Positions 36,654 through 45,594 of a DNA stretch of 64,000 nt are shown here, one piece after another (the first letter of the stretch is position 1; every line of letters starts with the position of its first letter). The notes below the pieces were generated by a model. That model did no database searches. It was not told the origin of the DNA and saw nothing but the letters and a program-made list of their open reading frames with translations. The stretch is from Cytophaga hutchinsonii ATCC 33406 (GTDB taxonomy: Bacteria > Bacteroidota > Bacteroidia > Cytophagales > Cytophagaceae). The stretch covers positions 435,501 through 499,500 of the forward strand of contig NC_008255.1 of the NCBI RefSeq assembly GCF_000014145.1. The letters are read 5' to 3'. A program made the translations under genes and the position numbers.

Positions 36654-36712
36654 AGTACAAAATAAAAAAAGAATAGAAACTGTGCGCTGGTGTTTCTTTT
36701 TTATTTTGTACT
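36654..36712. terminator. Bidirectional terminator
   Basis: AGTACAAAATAAAAAA at 36654-36669 pairs perfectly with TTTTTTATTTTGTACT at 36697-36712, with an inner GAAAC/GTTTC stem extending the hairpin. It overlaps the stop codon of the minus-strand membrane gene at 36701. Confidence 0.75.
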
Positions 36713-37021
36713 GTATTTAAATAATGCTGCCAGTATAAGTACCGGCAATGAAATAATGCCTATTGCCCATGCATAGTTTCCTTGTTCTGCAAATGTATCG
36801 CACATCCAGTAACAAAGCCCATAGGTGATTGGGTAAGCCGTATTATAATAAATGAAAAAGCGGAAGATTGTTTCCCGAAACGATCGTTTCCTGCTTGTAT
36901 TTTTATTTTTAAATCCGGCAATGCTCATGATATTTGCAATAAACATAACCGGATAAATAATCAGCACCGAACCGCTGATTACTTTAAGAATACCAATAAT
37001 AAAGTCATATGGAAATTCCAT
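36701..37021 (-). CDS. Small membrane protein
   Basis: 106 residues with three or four hydrophobic segments (VISGSVLIIYPVMFIANIM; FFIYYNTAYPITYGLCYW; AIGIISLPVLILAALF). A basic loop lies after helix 1 (KNKNTSRKRSF). No named family. It is the last gene of the minus-strand run that starts near 41376, separated from the reductase-like gene by 25 bp. Confidence 0.7.
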   Translation of the reverse strand: MEFPYDFIIGILKVISGSVLIIYPVMFIANIMSIAGFKNKNTSRKRSFRETIFRFFIYYNTAYPITYGLCYWMCDTFAEQGNYAWAIGIISLPVLILAALFKYSTK

Positions 37022-37046
37022 GAGATAAACTGCTTGATTTCAAAAA

Positions 37047-37604
37047 TCAGTTTGTTGATTCATACGTAAGTAATACACTGCCGCTTTTAAATACCCTTGT
37101 ATCAACAAGATTAAGATTGAACTGCTGTTTTATATCATGGAATAAAGGTGTTCCTTTTCCAATAGCGATAGGATCTAGCAGCAGTTGATACGTATCAATC
37201 AAACCTGCTTCGGTAAATTGATTGATAATGCTGCCGCTACCTAAGATGGTCAGGTCTTTATGCGCTGTTTGTTTTATGCGCTTAACCTTTTCAATGATAT
37301 CTTCTTCAATAATTGTTGTATTGTTCCAGTCTGCCTTTTTTAATGTGTTTGAAAATACAATCTTTTCAGCAGCATTCATTCTGTGAGCAACCTCTGGCAT
37401 TGAATTTATAGCCATATCCGTAGGCCAGAAGGCAGCCATCATTTGATACGTAACACGTCCAAACAGAAGAATGTTATTTTGTTTTAACATTTCGTTTGAA
37501 AAATCACGTTCTTCTCCGCCATGTGTGTGCCAGCCGATATCATTTGCTATATCTTTGTAAAAACCATTTAAGGTTATAAAATTAAACATGCGTAGCTTTT
37601 TCAT
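37047..37604 (-). CDS. Dihydrofolate reductase-like (RibD C-terminal) protein
   Basis: 185 residues. FNFITLNGFYKD at the start, LLFGRVTYQMMAAFWP in the middle, VFSNTLKKADWNNT and LTILGSGSIINQFTEAGLIDTYQL toward the C-terminus form the RibD_C/DHFR-like family pattern. Members bind NADPH, but most have no proven substrate, and it is unlikely to be the housekeeping folate enzyme. It is next to a lipoprotein gene and a small membrane-protein gene. Confidence 0.9.
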   Translation of the reverse strand: MKKLRMFNFITLNGFYKDIANDIGWHTHGGEERDFSNEMLKQNNILLFGRVTYQMMAAFWPTDMAINSMPEVAHRMNAAEKIVFSNTLKKADWNNTTIIEEDIIEKVKRIKQTAHKDLTILGSGSIINQFTEAGLIDTYQLLLDPIAIGKGTPLFHDIKQQFNLNLVDTRVFKSGSVLLTYESTN

Positions 37605-37624
37605 AGTCAGCAGGTATGTTGTGT

Positions 37625-38230
37625 TTACAGATCGGTTGTATAGAGAAGGTCGTATGTTCCTTTCGTATTCTTCTGAATGGAATAATAATTTCCCGGACCT
37701 TCCAGAATGGGTTTGTAGTTACTTGAATCAGCATCCCACATATTAAGGGTTTGCTGAAAAATAACATCCACAAGAGCGATGAGTGTTTTCTTATCGGTAC
37801 AGGGCGTTTCAATTTTATAATTCGCCCCGCTGGCTTTACAGCTATTGATGCTATAGATTATGCCGGATCGGAATTTTTGTTTCCAGATACAAGGTGCTCC
37901 GGCACTTCGTTCTTTTTCAAGAGATGTTTTTGATGTAACAGAATCAAAGTTTGCTGTCAGGTACATATAACCTGCATCTCCCTGAATGTTTCGTAACAGC
38001 ACCTTTCCGGTCGGTATGGGCAAACAGGTATTATCCCAACCTGCAGCGTAGGTGCGCAATTTTAAAACTTTATTTGTATCGGCAAGTAAACGGTCTGATT
38101 GATTGGATAAACTATTGAGTGTATCCGTATATACTTGTTCTTCCTGGCCCGCAGCCGGTTCTTTTTCTGATTCAAAAAGTGTGCAGCTTGAGCAAAGTAG
38201 TAGTAAATAAAAGAAGTGTAGCTGTTTCAT
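37625..38230 (-). CDS. Putative lipoprotein
   Basis: 201 residues from the ATG at 38230 (MKQLHFFYLLLLCSSC), chosen because it begins a signal segment with a lipobox-like Cys. A longer frame from 38260 would overlap the upstream gene. The mature part is acidic then beta-rich, with Cys residues in TCLPIP, CIWKQ, NSCKAS and PCTDK. No family is recognised. It lies between the reductase-like gene and the SRPBCC membrane-protein gene. Confidence 0.7.
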   Translation of the reverse strand: MKQLHFFYLLLLCSSCTLFESEKEPAAGQEEQVYTDTLNSLSNQSDRLLADTNKVLKLRTYAAGWDNTCLPIPTGKVLLRNIQGDAGYMYLTANFDSVTSKTSLEKERSAGAPCIWKQKFRSGIIYSINSCKASGANYKIETPCTDKKTLIALVDVIFQQTLNMWDADSSNYKPILEGPGNYYSIQKNTKGTYDLLYTTDL

Positions 38231-38243
38231 CCGGGAATATTTT

Positions 38244-39206
38244 TTATTTGGCTTCCGCACGGTTTTTAATTAATTCCAATTCATTTTTTAGAATATCTGA
38301 CATAAGATAATTTCCCCATAATCCTGCATACCAATTAAACGGAGTATTGATATAAAACTTACTTGTCAGTTTTAATTTACTGCAGCCATTAGAAAGTGCC
38401 TGCAATTCATATGTATCTTCTAAGATGTCTAAATGTTTACCACCGATGAGAATGTGTTCATCCATAACCTGTGCGGAAATTTTATCCGGATCTGTTTTTA
38501 TGTCAAGAATCATGAGCCGTTCAGGTTCATAAGCTGTGATTGTTTCTTCGAAGGTTAATCCTTTTTCATAATAGGCAGTCCGTTTACCGCCAACACGGGC
38601 AGTGTCTAAATGCGTACGTATGTGTCTTGGAAATCCAAGTGTGCTGGAAATAATTGATTTTTTCTCTATCGAATCTACTTCGTTAATATGAATTAATTCC
38701 GACCATATTTCTGTTGGAGAAGCTTGTAAGGAGATCTCCTTTGTTACAGTAAGAATTTGTCCTGAAGATGTTCGTTCACCTTCGATCAATCCGATCAGAA
38801 TCGGAATTAACAGGATCATAGAAGCGTCTAATGTTGGTCGGTTTTTCCAATCATCTTCTGAAACATTTTTTCTTTTACGTGTTTTATGTGCAAGTATTCC
38901 ACCTAATCCTGCTAATACCGAAAAAATGGGGAAGATCATAATCCAGCAGATTGTTCCTTCTATTTTTGTTATAAGGGTTATAATAAGAATAACAAAACAC
39001 GTAATCCATGGCTTTAAAAAAGCGCTCCAGTTCGTTTTTGTTTTTTCAGCCGGTATTAAAATGATTGTCAGGTAACCAATTACAAACGGGATTAAAAATA
39101 AAAAAGTAATACTCATGATCTCCAGAAAACCATGAAGAAGCCCAAATGATAAACGTATGCAGAGCCCGTATATAGTTGCGATGGTAATAGCGAATAAACC
39201 TTTCAT
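38244..39206 (-). CDS. Membrane protein with C-terminal SRPBCC-like domain
   Basis: 320 residues. Four or five hydrophobic segments lie in the first half (about residues 1-165). The second half reads LQASPTEIWSELIHINEVDS and then a beta-rich region with KHLDILEDTYELQALSNGCSKLKLTSKFYI, which looks like a START/SRPBCC (polyketide cyclase-type) domain binding a hydrophobic ligand. It overlaps the metallophosphoesterase gene by 4 bp. The ligand and role are unknown. Confidence 0.75.
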   Translation of the reverse strand: MKGLFAITIATIYGLCIRLSFGLLHGFLEIMSITFLFLIPFVIGYLTIILIPAEKTKTNWSAFLKPWITCFVILIITLITKIEGTICWIMIFPIFSVLAGLGGILAHKTRKRKNVSEDDWKNRPTLDASMILLIPILIGLIEGERTSSGQILTVTKEISLQASPTEIWSELIHINEVDSIEKKSIISSTLGFPRHIRTHLDTARVGGKRTAYYEKGLTFEETITAYEPERLMILDIKTDPDKISAQVMDEHILIGGKHLDILEDTYELQALSNGCSKLKLTSKFYINTPFNWYAGLWGNYLMSDILKNELELIKNRAEAK

Positions 39207-39919
39207 TTGTTACTGTTATTTTTAATTTCAACGAATATAATATCCTTTTTACAATTAAAGCGGATAGGCAGCGTATCTCCTAAACCTTTACTGATAAGAT
39301 AAAGACAATTCTTTACCTGTCTACGTAAAAAATTGAATGTATAAAAAAATCTTCCCGGGTACAAGCCATTTTCATTCTGCCAGAAAACGCATTGGCATCC
39401 GTGTAGATGCCCTGCGAATGCAATGTGGTATGGAATTTTAAATGCATCCAGCGATACGGGTTTATGCAGACATAAAATATTAAAGTCGGCAGGTATGCTT
39501 GACTGGGTTTCATTGTTTCCGGTTAATAGAATGTTGTACTCCTGAATGTTGACAACGGCAGACTGATTTTCCAGCCAGTGTATATTATTGCTTTCAATTA
39601 GTTTTTTTATTTCATCAATTCCATAGAAATAATCATGATTTCCTGCAATGGAAAAAACATTTTTTCGTGCAGATAAGAACTTGAAAAAGGTGCTTAAATA
39701 ATCCCAGCCGTTTCTGCAATCTATATAATCACCTCCTAATATAATAATAGTCGGGTTTAACTCCTGAATGCACTTTGATAAACGTGTGCAGATATCTTTT
39801 GAAAAAACAGTGAGATGTAAATCTGAAATGTACAAAACACTAAAGTTGCATACATGGTCACTTTCGTACCGCTCTTTTCGAATTTCAAACGGATGGTTGT
39901 ATCCAATCTCTAACTTCAT
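39203..39919 (-). CDS. Metallophosphoesterase
   Basis: 238 residues. The calcineurin-like metal motifs are visible in order: YISDLHL (DxH), GGDYID (GDxxD), AGNHDYF (GNHD/E) and AGHLHGCQC (GHxH). There is no signal peptide; the likely site is the cytoplasm or the inner membrane face. The family acts on nucleotides, phospholipids (LpxH/YaeI-like) or protein phosphates. Its neighbours are membrane proteins, so a lipid-related substrate is reasonable, though unproven. It overlaps the upstream gene end by 35 bp. Confidence 0.9.
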   Translation of the reverse strand: MKLEIGYNHPFEIRKERYESDHVCNFSVLYISDLHLTVFSKDICTRLSKCIQELNPTIIILGGDYIDCRNGWDYLSTFFKFLSARKNVFSIAGNHDYFYGIDEIKKLIESNNIHWLENQSAVVNIQEYNILLTGNNETQSSIPADFNILCLHKPVSLDAFKIPYHIAFAGHLHGCQCVFWQNENGLYPGRFFYTFNFLRRQVKNCLYLISKGLGDTLPIRFNCKKDIIFVEIKNNSNK

Positions 39920-40415
39920 TTTTGTACCAGATTAGTAGTGCAAGGCAACCGATATGCCAGTTGCGGAGCGGATCAGTATAATTTATTAATCCATATAGCA
40001 TGAAAAAAGCTATCAGGATGACTGTGAAAACTGTTTTAACTATTCCAAGTCTATATGTTTGTTTTATGCTTTGCCAAATGGGATTTTCTACGTTGTCAAT
40101 TAATAGCGGAAATAAAAACAAGAAGTGTACTTCAGCAATATAAAAGAAAAAAATTGATAGCGGTAGTAATAAAATATGTATAGGGTATAATAAGACGAGT
40201 GAAATAAAAAAAAGGCTCAAACTTATGCCGTATTTTAAAAGGCCATATAAAGTAAAAGGGACGGAATGCGGAAAATTATTTTCTGATTGATTCATATGAC
40301 TATGCATCCAGATGGCGCCATTTGAAAATAAATGAATGGATCGTACCTGCTTACATTGTGTCGGGGCAGCATTATATAATAAGGTGCTTTCCTGAATGAG
40401 TTTTTTAGCATTCAT
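39885..40415 (-). CDS. Membrane protein of unknown function
   Basis: 176 residues from the ATG at 40415, which overlaps the upstream stop by ATGA. The longer frame from 40439 is less likely. The N-terminal part is soluble with two Cys/His-bearing segments (NAAPTQCKQVRSIHLFSNG), followed by about three hydrophobic helices. No family is recognised. It is part of the tightly overlapped minus-strand run. Confidence 0.65.
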   Translation of the reverse strand: MNAKKLIQESTLLYNAAPTQCKQVRSIHLFSNGAIWMHSHMNQSENNFPHSVPFTLYGLLKYGISLSLFFISLVLLYPIHILLLPLSIFFFYIAEVHFLFLFPLLIDNVENPIWQSIKQTYRLGIVKTVFTVILIAFFMLYGLINYTDPLRNWHIGCLALLIWYKNEVRDWIQPSV

Positions 40416-40903
40416 TTGCAATAGATAAAATGAAACCATGTAATCCAGGCAACTCCATTTCCGTAAACAAGCATTCTATGATATATATTTTCACGTTTAG
40501 AGCATCTTTTTATATGAAATACAAATTCATCATAACAAATAGTAACTACAGTATAGATTAAAAATAAAATAATAGGTATTAAATAAAATATCGGTGTTGC
40601 ACTGATCATTGCCAGCCACATAAGCATAAACATGGGGATGCCGCCTAAACCAAGTGCTGCGGCTTCTGCGTCACGTTCTTTTTTTGAAATTTTAAGTTTT
40701 AACGGATCCCGGTGAAATGACCAATCCAGTACACCTCCTATGGTTGCAATAATTCCGAAGATACCAATAATGAAAAATTGCCAGGGTAAAAAAGGAAATA
40801 CAGAAATTATATGAAGAGACGCATGGTTTCGGAAAATATACAGACAAAATATAAAACCTAATGCAGGCAAAAATAATAGTAGCAGGGATAAATAATTTCG
40901 CAT
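40412..40903 (-). CDS. Membrane protein of unknown function
   Basis: 163 residues with four or five hydrophobic segments. A cytoplasmic-type loop of charged residues (KLKISKKERDAEAAALGLGG) lies between helices 2 and 3. No named family is recognised. It follows the cytochrome c gene by 23 bp and overlaps the next gene by ATGA, so these are probably translated together. Confidence 0.7.
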   Translation of the reverse strand: MRNYLSLLLLFLPALGFIFCLYIFRNHASLHIISVFPFLPWQFFIIGIFGIIATIGGVLDWSFHRDPLKLKISKKERDAEAAALGLGGIPMFMLMWLAMISATPIFYLIPIILFLIYTVVTICYDEFVFHIKRCSKRENIYHRMLVYGNGVAWITWFHFIYCK

Positions 40904-40926
40904 AAATCAATAAGAGCAATGCCGCG

Positions 40927-41376
40927 TTATTTTTCGGGAATATAGAGTAAACTGTGTTCAATATACATTAAAATGGAATCAATCTCAGCCTTTGTAAATG
41001 TGGGGAAGGATGTCATCTCAGCTTTGTTGTATTTGTTGTATACATTAATGGCCATGGTATCTCCTTTATTTATCAGGCCACGCGAGTTCTGAACAAAAGC
41101 GTAGATCCATTTTTTAGATCTTCTTTCTGTAATGCCAGACAATGCAGGCCCAACAGATTCTGCGTGGAGTTTATGACAGGATTTGCAATTGTCTTTATAC
41201 AGCATTTCACCTGTACTATTCGCGGATATTAAAATGGGTTGGTCATAAGGAACAGATACTACACCGCAATAAAAGCCTGTTTTCAGGGGTGGATTATAAA
41301 AGTTCAGCACCAACATCCCTGCCAGTAAAAGTACGAGAATCAAAAACAAAATATTCAGTTTGGAAATGTATTTCAT
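40927..41376 (-). CDS. Mono-heme cytochrome c family protein
   Basis: 149 residues. An N-terminal membrane anchor or signal (ILFLILVLLLAGMLVLNFY) is followed by a single heme motif CKSCH with a distal Met candidate in AEMTSFPTFTKAEID, a typical class I cytochrome c arrangement (EMxxFP). It probably carries electrons in the periplasm. It is the first gene of the minus-strand run (41376-36701) whose other members are membrane proteins and a phosphoesterase. No redox partner gene is seen nearby. Confidence 0.88.
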   Translation of the reverse strand: MKYISKLNILFLILVLLLAGMLVLNFYNPPLKTGFYCGVVSVPYDQPILISANSTGEMLYKDNCKSCHKLHAESVGPALSGITERRSKKWIYAFVQNSRGLINKGDTMAINVYNKYNKAEMTSFPTFTKAEIDSILMYIEHSLLYIPEK

Positions 41377-41460
41377 CGGGGTTTTTAAAAGTTGGAAAAG
41401 GTAAAAAATAAACCGGAAATAACCTCAGGTAAACAGCTCATTTTTTGTATGCAAAATATG

Positions 41461-44016
41461 TTATTGTTCCAGTAAGACAAAAGCACCCCAATAATACGGC
41501 TCAGGATAACGTGCTTTTATTCGTTGCTGAGCAAACAGATAGGCTTCCGAACAGGATTTGTGTTCAAGTAAATCCGAGTAAAAATGATACATCCACTCGG
41601 CAGTAATGGCATCATCAATTTTCCAAAGCGAAACCAGTACTTTTTTGGCTCCGGCTACCAGCAAGCCTCTTTGCAAGCCAAGTATGCCTTCCTGGTTATC
41701 AAGTGTACCTAAACCGCTTTGACACGCTGACAACACAACCAGTTCTGTAGCACTTAAATTTAACTGAGCAATTTCATACGACGTTAATATGCCATCATCA
41801 TTCATTGAAGCATCCAAGAACGAAATATCACACACCCCGCTGAGCACTAATCCGGAATGAATCATGGATTCCAGGTAATCATCTTCCGGAGTTATTTCTA
41901 AATATCCGTGCGTGGCAATATGCATAATAGAATAAACAGCGGTGTCATTTTTTATAGTTGTTTCGGTTGCCGTTTTTTCGCTATAACGAATTGTTTCAAG
42001 AGCTTTTTTCCTGAATAATGGTTCAATGGCATCAACTTCTTTTTTCGTTCCGGGCAAATCTGAATAGACACAATCTGTATCCGTTGCACCGTAAAGCGGA
42101 TGATAAATAAATACAGATGTATGTAATAAAATAGTCGAAGCACGCTGTTTATAGGAAAGAATATTCTCTGTCTTATTCAGGTAAATAAGTGAAGTTGTTT
42201 TTTTATCCGCATCCGCTAAAAGAGTATGTATATTCATACATTCGTAGATACCGTCACGTACCAGATACACGGTTCGGATAGCGCTATGTTGAGATATAAA
42301 GTTTTCAATCGGCTGCCAATACAGGACTAAATTTTTTGTATCCTGAATTTTAAACTGGATCGCATTTTTGTAATACGCATATGCTTTACCATCTAACATA
42401 CTTGCTGCTGGTAGCCATATTTTATGAGGTGTATCAGCTTCTTTCAGGTATACTAATGCCAGATAGTTGCCCGTTGGCTGTAGTGGTTTTATGATTTCGA
42501 CAATGCATTCGGTTGCTTCCAATGCGGCAGTAATGTCAGCTACTGAATGATATTTGCGTTTTTCAACGGAAGATATGCTCGTGAGTTTTTTTTCAATGCG
42601 GGTAGCACGATCCGTTAGTGTATTTAATTCTGCGGATGTTTCTGTATCATCTTTCGATTTTAATAAATATATTTTTGCAATGGCGTCTTTTAATTCTTTT
42701 AATTCCTCTACCATACTTGCCTGCGCGCTGTCATGTATGTTTTCCCAAATCCTGTGCTGCCGTTGTGTTTCTTCCAGTATAAGTTCAGATACATACCAAC
42801 GGTTCTCAATCCATTGGTTGAATAATATTTTGTTTGATTCAGAATGGCTGGAAGAATCCGCGTGCATCATATCAAATACAAAGGTTGTAAACTCTTTCCA
42901 GTAAGCTGTGTGGGCTTTTACGTATTGAATTTTTTCTTCTTCTCCCAGATATTTAAAGTACGCATCAATTTCTTCTTTTTTTGTGTTTAAAATAAAATCA
43001 TACATGGATCTTGCTTCCTGGTTTTTACCTGTAGCATGATTTATTTTTGCAAGCAGCAGGTAACCATGCAACGTACTTAAGCCGGTTTTTCCAAGAAGTT
43101 TTTCTTTAATCGTAATAGATGCATTACAATAGGTTAAGGCTTCAGAAAAATTTCCGGAAGCAAAATAAACATTCGCTATTGTATGCAGCGTTGTGGCATA
43201 AGACAAGGTCCGCTTACCAATACTTGAAGCTTTCCGCTCACGTACGTCCTGGAGAATATTTAGTGCAGCTGCATAATTATTTTGCTGCCTGTAAAGTTCG
43301 GCTAAATTATTCCGGGCAAGTAACGTGCTCGGGTGATTTGGTCCGTATCGTTTAATTTTAATTTTTATAGCTGCGGTGTATAAGCTGTCGGCCCGCATGT
43401 AGTCTTTTTGTTTCATGTACACCCCAGCCAGGTTATTCAGACTAATGGTAATAGAAGGGTCTTCGGGGTCTAAACAGGATTGTTTGAGTCGGAGGCTTTC
43501 AGAAAAATACATAATGGACCGCTCATATTGACCAAGTCTTTTGTAGATAACACCGAGATCATTTAGTGTTATTGCTTTTGATGCGCAAGGGATACTCGCT
43601 GAATTTTCCTGTATTTCAAGAAGCTTAATGAGGATAGCTTCAGCTTCATTATATTTTCCCTGTCGTTTACTTAAGGCTGCTAAATTTTGCTGGCAGATTG
43701 CATAATATTCTGAAGATGGAGTAAAAGACTGTTCCGCAAGATGTAAAAGAGTGGATGCATTTTTGTATGCAGCATTTTCCAACGCACATATACCCATATA
43801 TAAAATGCAGCTGGTGTATGCTTCAGATTTTTTATCTTCTATATTTTTTAAACAAGCAGAAAAATTTTTATACGCATCCGGATAATTTCCTGTTTTGTAT
43901 ACATTCATCGAATGTGTAAAGCAGCTTGTAGTATCCTGGGCACGTAGCTGATGTGTAAGCAGGTTGATACTGATAAATAGAAAGAGTATAATCCGTGAAA
44001 TAAAAGGAGATTTCAT
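41461..44016 (-). CDS. Exported TPR-CHAT (caspase-like) protein
   Basis: 851 residues. A signal peptide (about 1-26) is followed by TPR repeats over about residues 60-350, with units such as AITLNDLGVIYKRLGQYERS, then a helical linker and a C-terminal CHAT domain. The predicted dyad is His703 (MHIATHGYLE) and Cys765 (LSACQSGLG). CHAT domains belong to the caspase-like clan, and several act as proteases activated by partner proteins through their TPR parts. The signal peptide places this one outside the cytoplasm, unlike defence-system CHAT proteins. There is no obvious partner gene; it stands alone. Confidence 0.9.
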   Translation of the reverse strand: MKSPFISRIILFLFISINLLTHQLRAQDTTSCFTHSMNVYKTGNYPDAYKNFSACLKNIEDKKSEAYTSCILYMGICALENAAYKNASTLLHLAEQSFTPSSEYYAICQQNLAALSKRQGKYNEAEAILIKLLEIQENSASIPCASKAITLNDLGVIYKRLGQYERSIMYFSESLRLKQSCLDPEDPSITISLNNLAGVYMKQKDYMRADSLYTAAIKIKIKRYGPNHPSTLLARNNLAELYRQQNNYAAALNILQDVRERKASSIGKRTLSYATTLHTIANVYFASGNFSEALTYCNASITIKEKLLGKTGLSTLHGYLLLAKINHATGKNQEARSMYDFILNTKKEEIDAYFKYLGEEEKIQYVKAHTAYWKEFTTFVFDMMHADSSSHSESNKILFNQWIENRWYVSELILEETQRQHRIWENIHDSAQASMVEELKELKDAIAKIYLLKSKDDTETSAELNTLTDRATRIEKKLTSISSVEKRKYHSVADITAALEATECIVEIIKPLQPTGNYLALVYLKEADTPHKIWLPAASMLDGKAYAYYKNAIQFKIQDTKNLVLYWQPIENFISQHSAIRTVYLVRDGIYECMNIHTLLADADKKTTSLIYLNKTENILSYKQRASTILLHTSVFIYHPLYGATDTDCVYSDLPGTKKEVDAIEPLFRKKALETIRYSEKTATETTIKNDTAVYSIMHIATHGYLEITPEDDYLESMIHSGLVLSGVCDISFLDASMNDDGILTSYEIAQLNLSATELVVLSACQSGLGTLDNQEGILGLQRGLLVAGAKKVLVSLWKIDDAITAEWMYHFYSDLLEHKSCSEAYLFAQQRIKARYPEPYYWGAFVLLEQ

Positions 44017-44301
44017 GGGGTGTAATATGAGGTATACGTGGCAACAAGATAAAAATAATTGTATGAATTATGCGATGTCTGCATATTAAAGTTTTGTTTA
44101 TGTAATAGATCTGTAAGTGTATGGTAATCTTGTTGATAGTATTGTTTAGAGGTGATACAAAAAGTGGTATGCAAAAGGTGGCTTATTAGCTAAAAAGCAC
44201 ATGTGATTTTTACAACGTTTTAAAAAACGCATGTAATCCATATTAGAGTAAAAAAAAGAAATTTGGAGTTATCAATCAATATCCATTAAAACAGTACCAC
44301 T
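44017..44301. other. Intergenic region without recognised features
   Basis: About 285 bp between divergent genes. A small palindrome CGTTTTAAAAAACG-type lies near 44216-44230. No promoter pair or RNA gene could be supported. Confidence 0.4.
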
Positions 44302-44736
44302 ATGAGTATCTTTCAAAACATTTCCGAATACGAAAAAAATGCCTTGTTAAACTATCCGGCTTATATTTCTTTATTAGCAGCTAATAAAGATGGTGTGCTG
44401 GATGATGCAGAAAGAAAAGCGGCAGTTGAATTGTACAGGACAAAAACATTTGCGAGCGACGAATTGCTGGAAGAATTTTATTCAGAACAAGATGTAGTTT
44501 TTGAAAAAAATCTATTGGAAATTGACAAGAGGCTTCCAAAAGAAAAAGAGAAAAGAGAGTCTGTGATAAAGACTGAATTAATATACATTTCAAATGTCTT
44601 GTCAAAGCTGGATGAAAAATATAGTAATGCCATGAATAAAAGTATGGAAGCTTTTAAAGAACATGTTTCAAAAGCACATCACAGTATATTGGTGAATTTT
44701 ATTTTACCGATACCAATTGCAGGATTATCTGATTAA
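44302..44736 (+). CDS. Unknown soluble helical protein
   Basis: 144 residues, almost all helical and highly charged. The segment LLAANKDGVLDDAERKAAVEL resembles the first helices of TerB-like domains, but the conserved acidic pattern is incomplete, so I do not assign the family. No signal peptide. It stands between the CHAT gene and a DUF2007-type gene on its own. Confidence 0.7.
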   Translation: MSIFQNISEYEKNALLNYPAYISLLAANKDGVLDDAERKAAVELYRTKTFASDELLEEFYSEQDVVFEKNLLEIDKRLPKEKEKRESVIKTELIYISNVLSKLDEKYSNAMNKSMEAFKEHVSKAHHSILVNFILPIPIAGLSD

Positions 44737-44895
44737 TCACACTCCGGTTAGATGAATTAGATAAAGATAAAAATAAAAGATCATTAGAAAGGATGCACAC
44801 GTAGGCTCGGATGCGTTTGAGGAATATGGAAGTATTCACTTACGTATGAACCACAGCCTTTTGGCAGGGATCCTGAAAAGAAATAACTAATTTAA

Positions 44896-45108
44896 ATGCA
44901 GACCTATATGGCACACGATAGCATAATTACCATACGTACATTCAATAACCTTGCTGAGGCATCGATTATTCAGAACAAATTAGCAAATGAAGGTATTGAA
45001 TCTTTTATAGAAAATGAAAACGTTATGGGGCTTAATCCTTCCGGAGGCGTTGAGTTAAAAGTATTGGCGCAGGATGAACGTTCTGCAAGATTAATCGTTG
45101 AAGAGTAA
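44896..45108 (+). CDS. DUF2007-type small protein
   Basis: 70 residues, or 66 from an internal ATG at 44908. The pattern ITIRTFNNLAEASIIQNKLANEGIESFIENENV followed by GGVELKVLAQDERSARLIVEE matches the DUF2007 (putative prokaryotic signal-transducing) fold, a ferredoxin-like beta-alpha-beta unit. It probably binds another protein. A very long perfect hairpin follows it. Confidence 0.85.
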   Translation: MQTYMAHDSIITIRTFNNLAEASIIQNKLANEGIESFIENENVMGLNPSGGVELKVLAQDERSARLIVEE

Positions 45109-45121
45109 TTAATTCAGTTGA

Positions 45122-45180
45122 CAGTTACTGCCTGCGATAGATTTTAATACTATATTAAAATCTATCGCAGGCAGTAACTG
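45122..45180. terminator. Perfect 28-bp inverted repeat between convergent genes
   Basis: Arms 45122-45149 and 45153-45180 are exact reverse complements with a 3-base loop. The loop-proximal part is AT-rich and the distal part contains ACTGCCTGCGATAG. There is no T-tract after the stem, so it is not a textbook terminator, but it sits between converging genes and probably stops or stabilises both transcripts. Confidence 0.6.
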
Positions 45181-45184
45181 TATA

Positions 45185-45430
45185 TTAAATATTATTGGGA
45201 TAGGTTGTTTTTAACCAGGTATCAAGCATATCCGGAGCATCAAATAAATGTTCGGTTTCCTCTCCGTTAAATTCTTCTGTATATATTTCTACTTCACTGT
45301 TCCGTTCTTTAATATGCTCATACATACTAAGCACAAGACTGTCAAATAATGAATGATTAAACATTGCTGCTTCTGTGAGGATAGCATGGTTAATCTTTAA
45401 AATTTTAGCGTTTGTTGTAATCGGTTCCAT
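45185..45430 (-). CDS. Small unknown protein
   Basis: 81 residues from the ATG at 45430 (MEPITTNAKILKIN); the longer frame starts at 45523 with an unlikely basic leader. It is acidic, with helices such as LFDSLVLSMYEHIKERNSE and a closing DMLDTWLKTTYPNNI. No family is recognised. It is a lone gene on the minus strand, sharing the long hairpin with the DUF2007 gene. Confidence 0.6.
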   Translation of the reverse strand: MEPITTNAKILKINHAILTEAAMFNHSLFDSLVLSMYEHIKERNSEVEIYTEEFNGEETEHLFDAPDMLDTWLKTTYPNNI

Positions 45431-45594
45431 AACGTATAGTTTTTGATTATAAATATAAATTACCGGTTTTTTTGACTTGAGTCGTTTACATGATTTTGGG
45501 AAATCGTTGTATGTTCGCCACAAGGAGTTGATATTAACTTTTTCAGACGTTAACTTGATAGTAATACATCAAGCTAACTAAACAACCACAAACC

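Noticed and set aside
37047-37604. Housekeeping dihydrofolate reductase (folA)
   Set aside because: Motifs fit the broad RibD_C/DHFR-like group, not FolA; the conserved folate-binding residues are not in the expected context.
41461-44016. Type III-E CRISPR or gasdermin defence CHAT effector
   Set aside because: No Cas, gasdermin or other defence gene is nearby, and the protein has a signal peptide.
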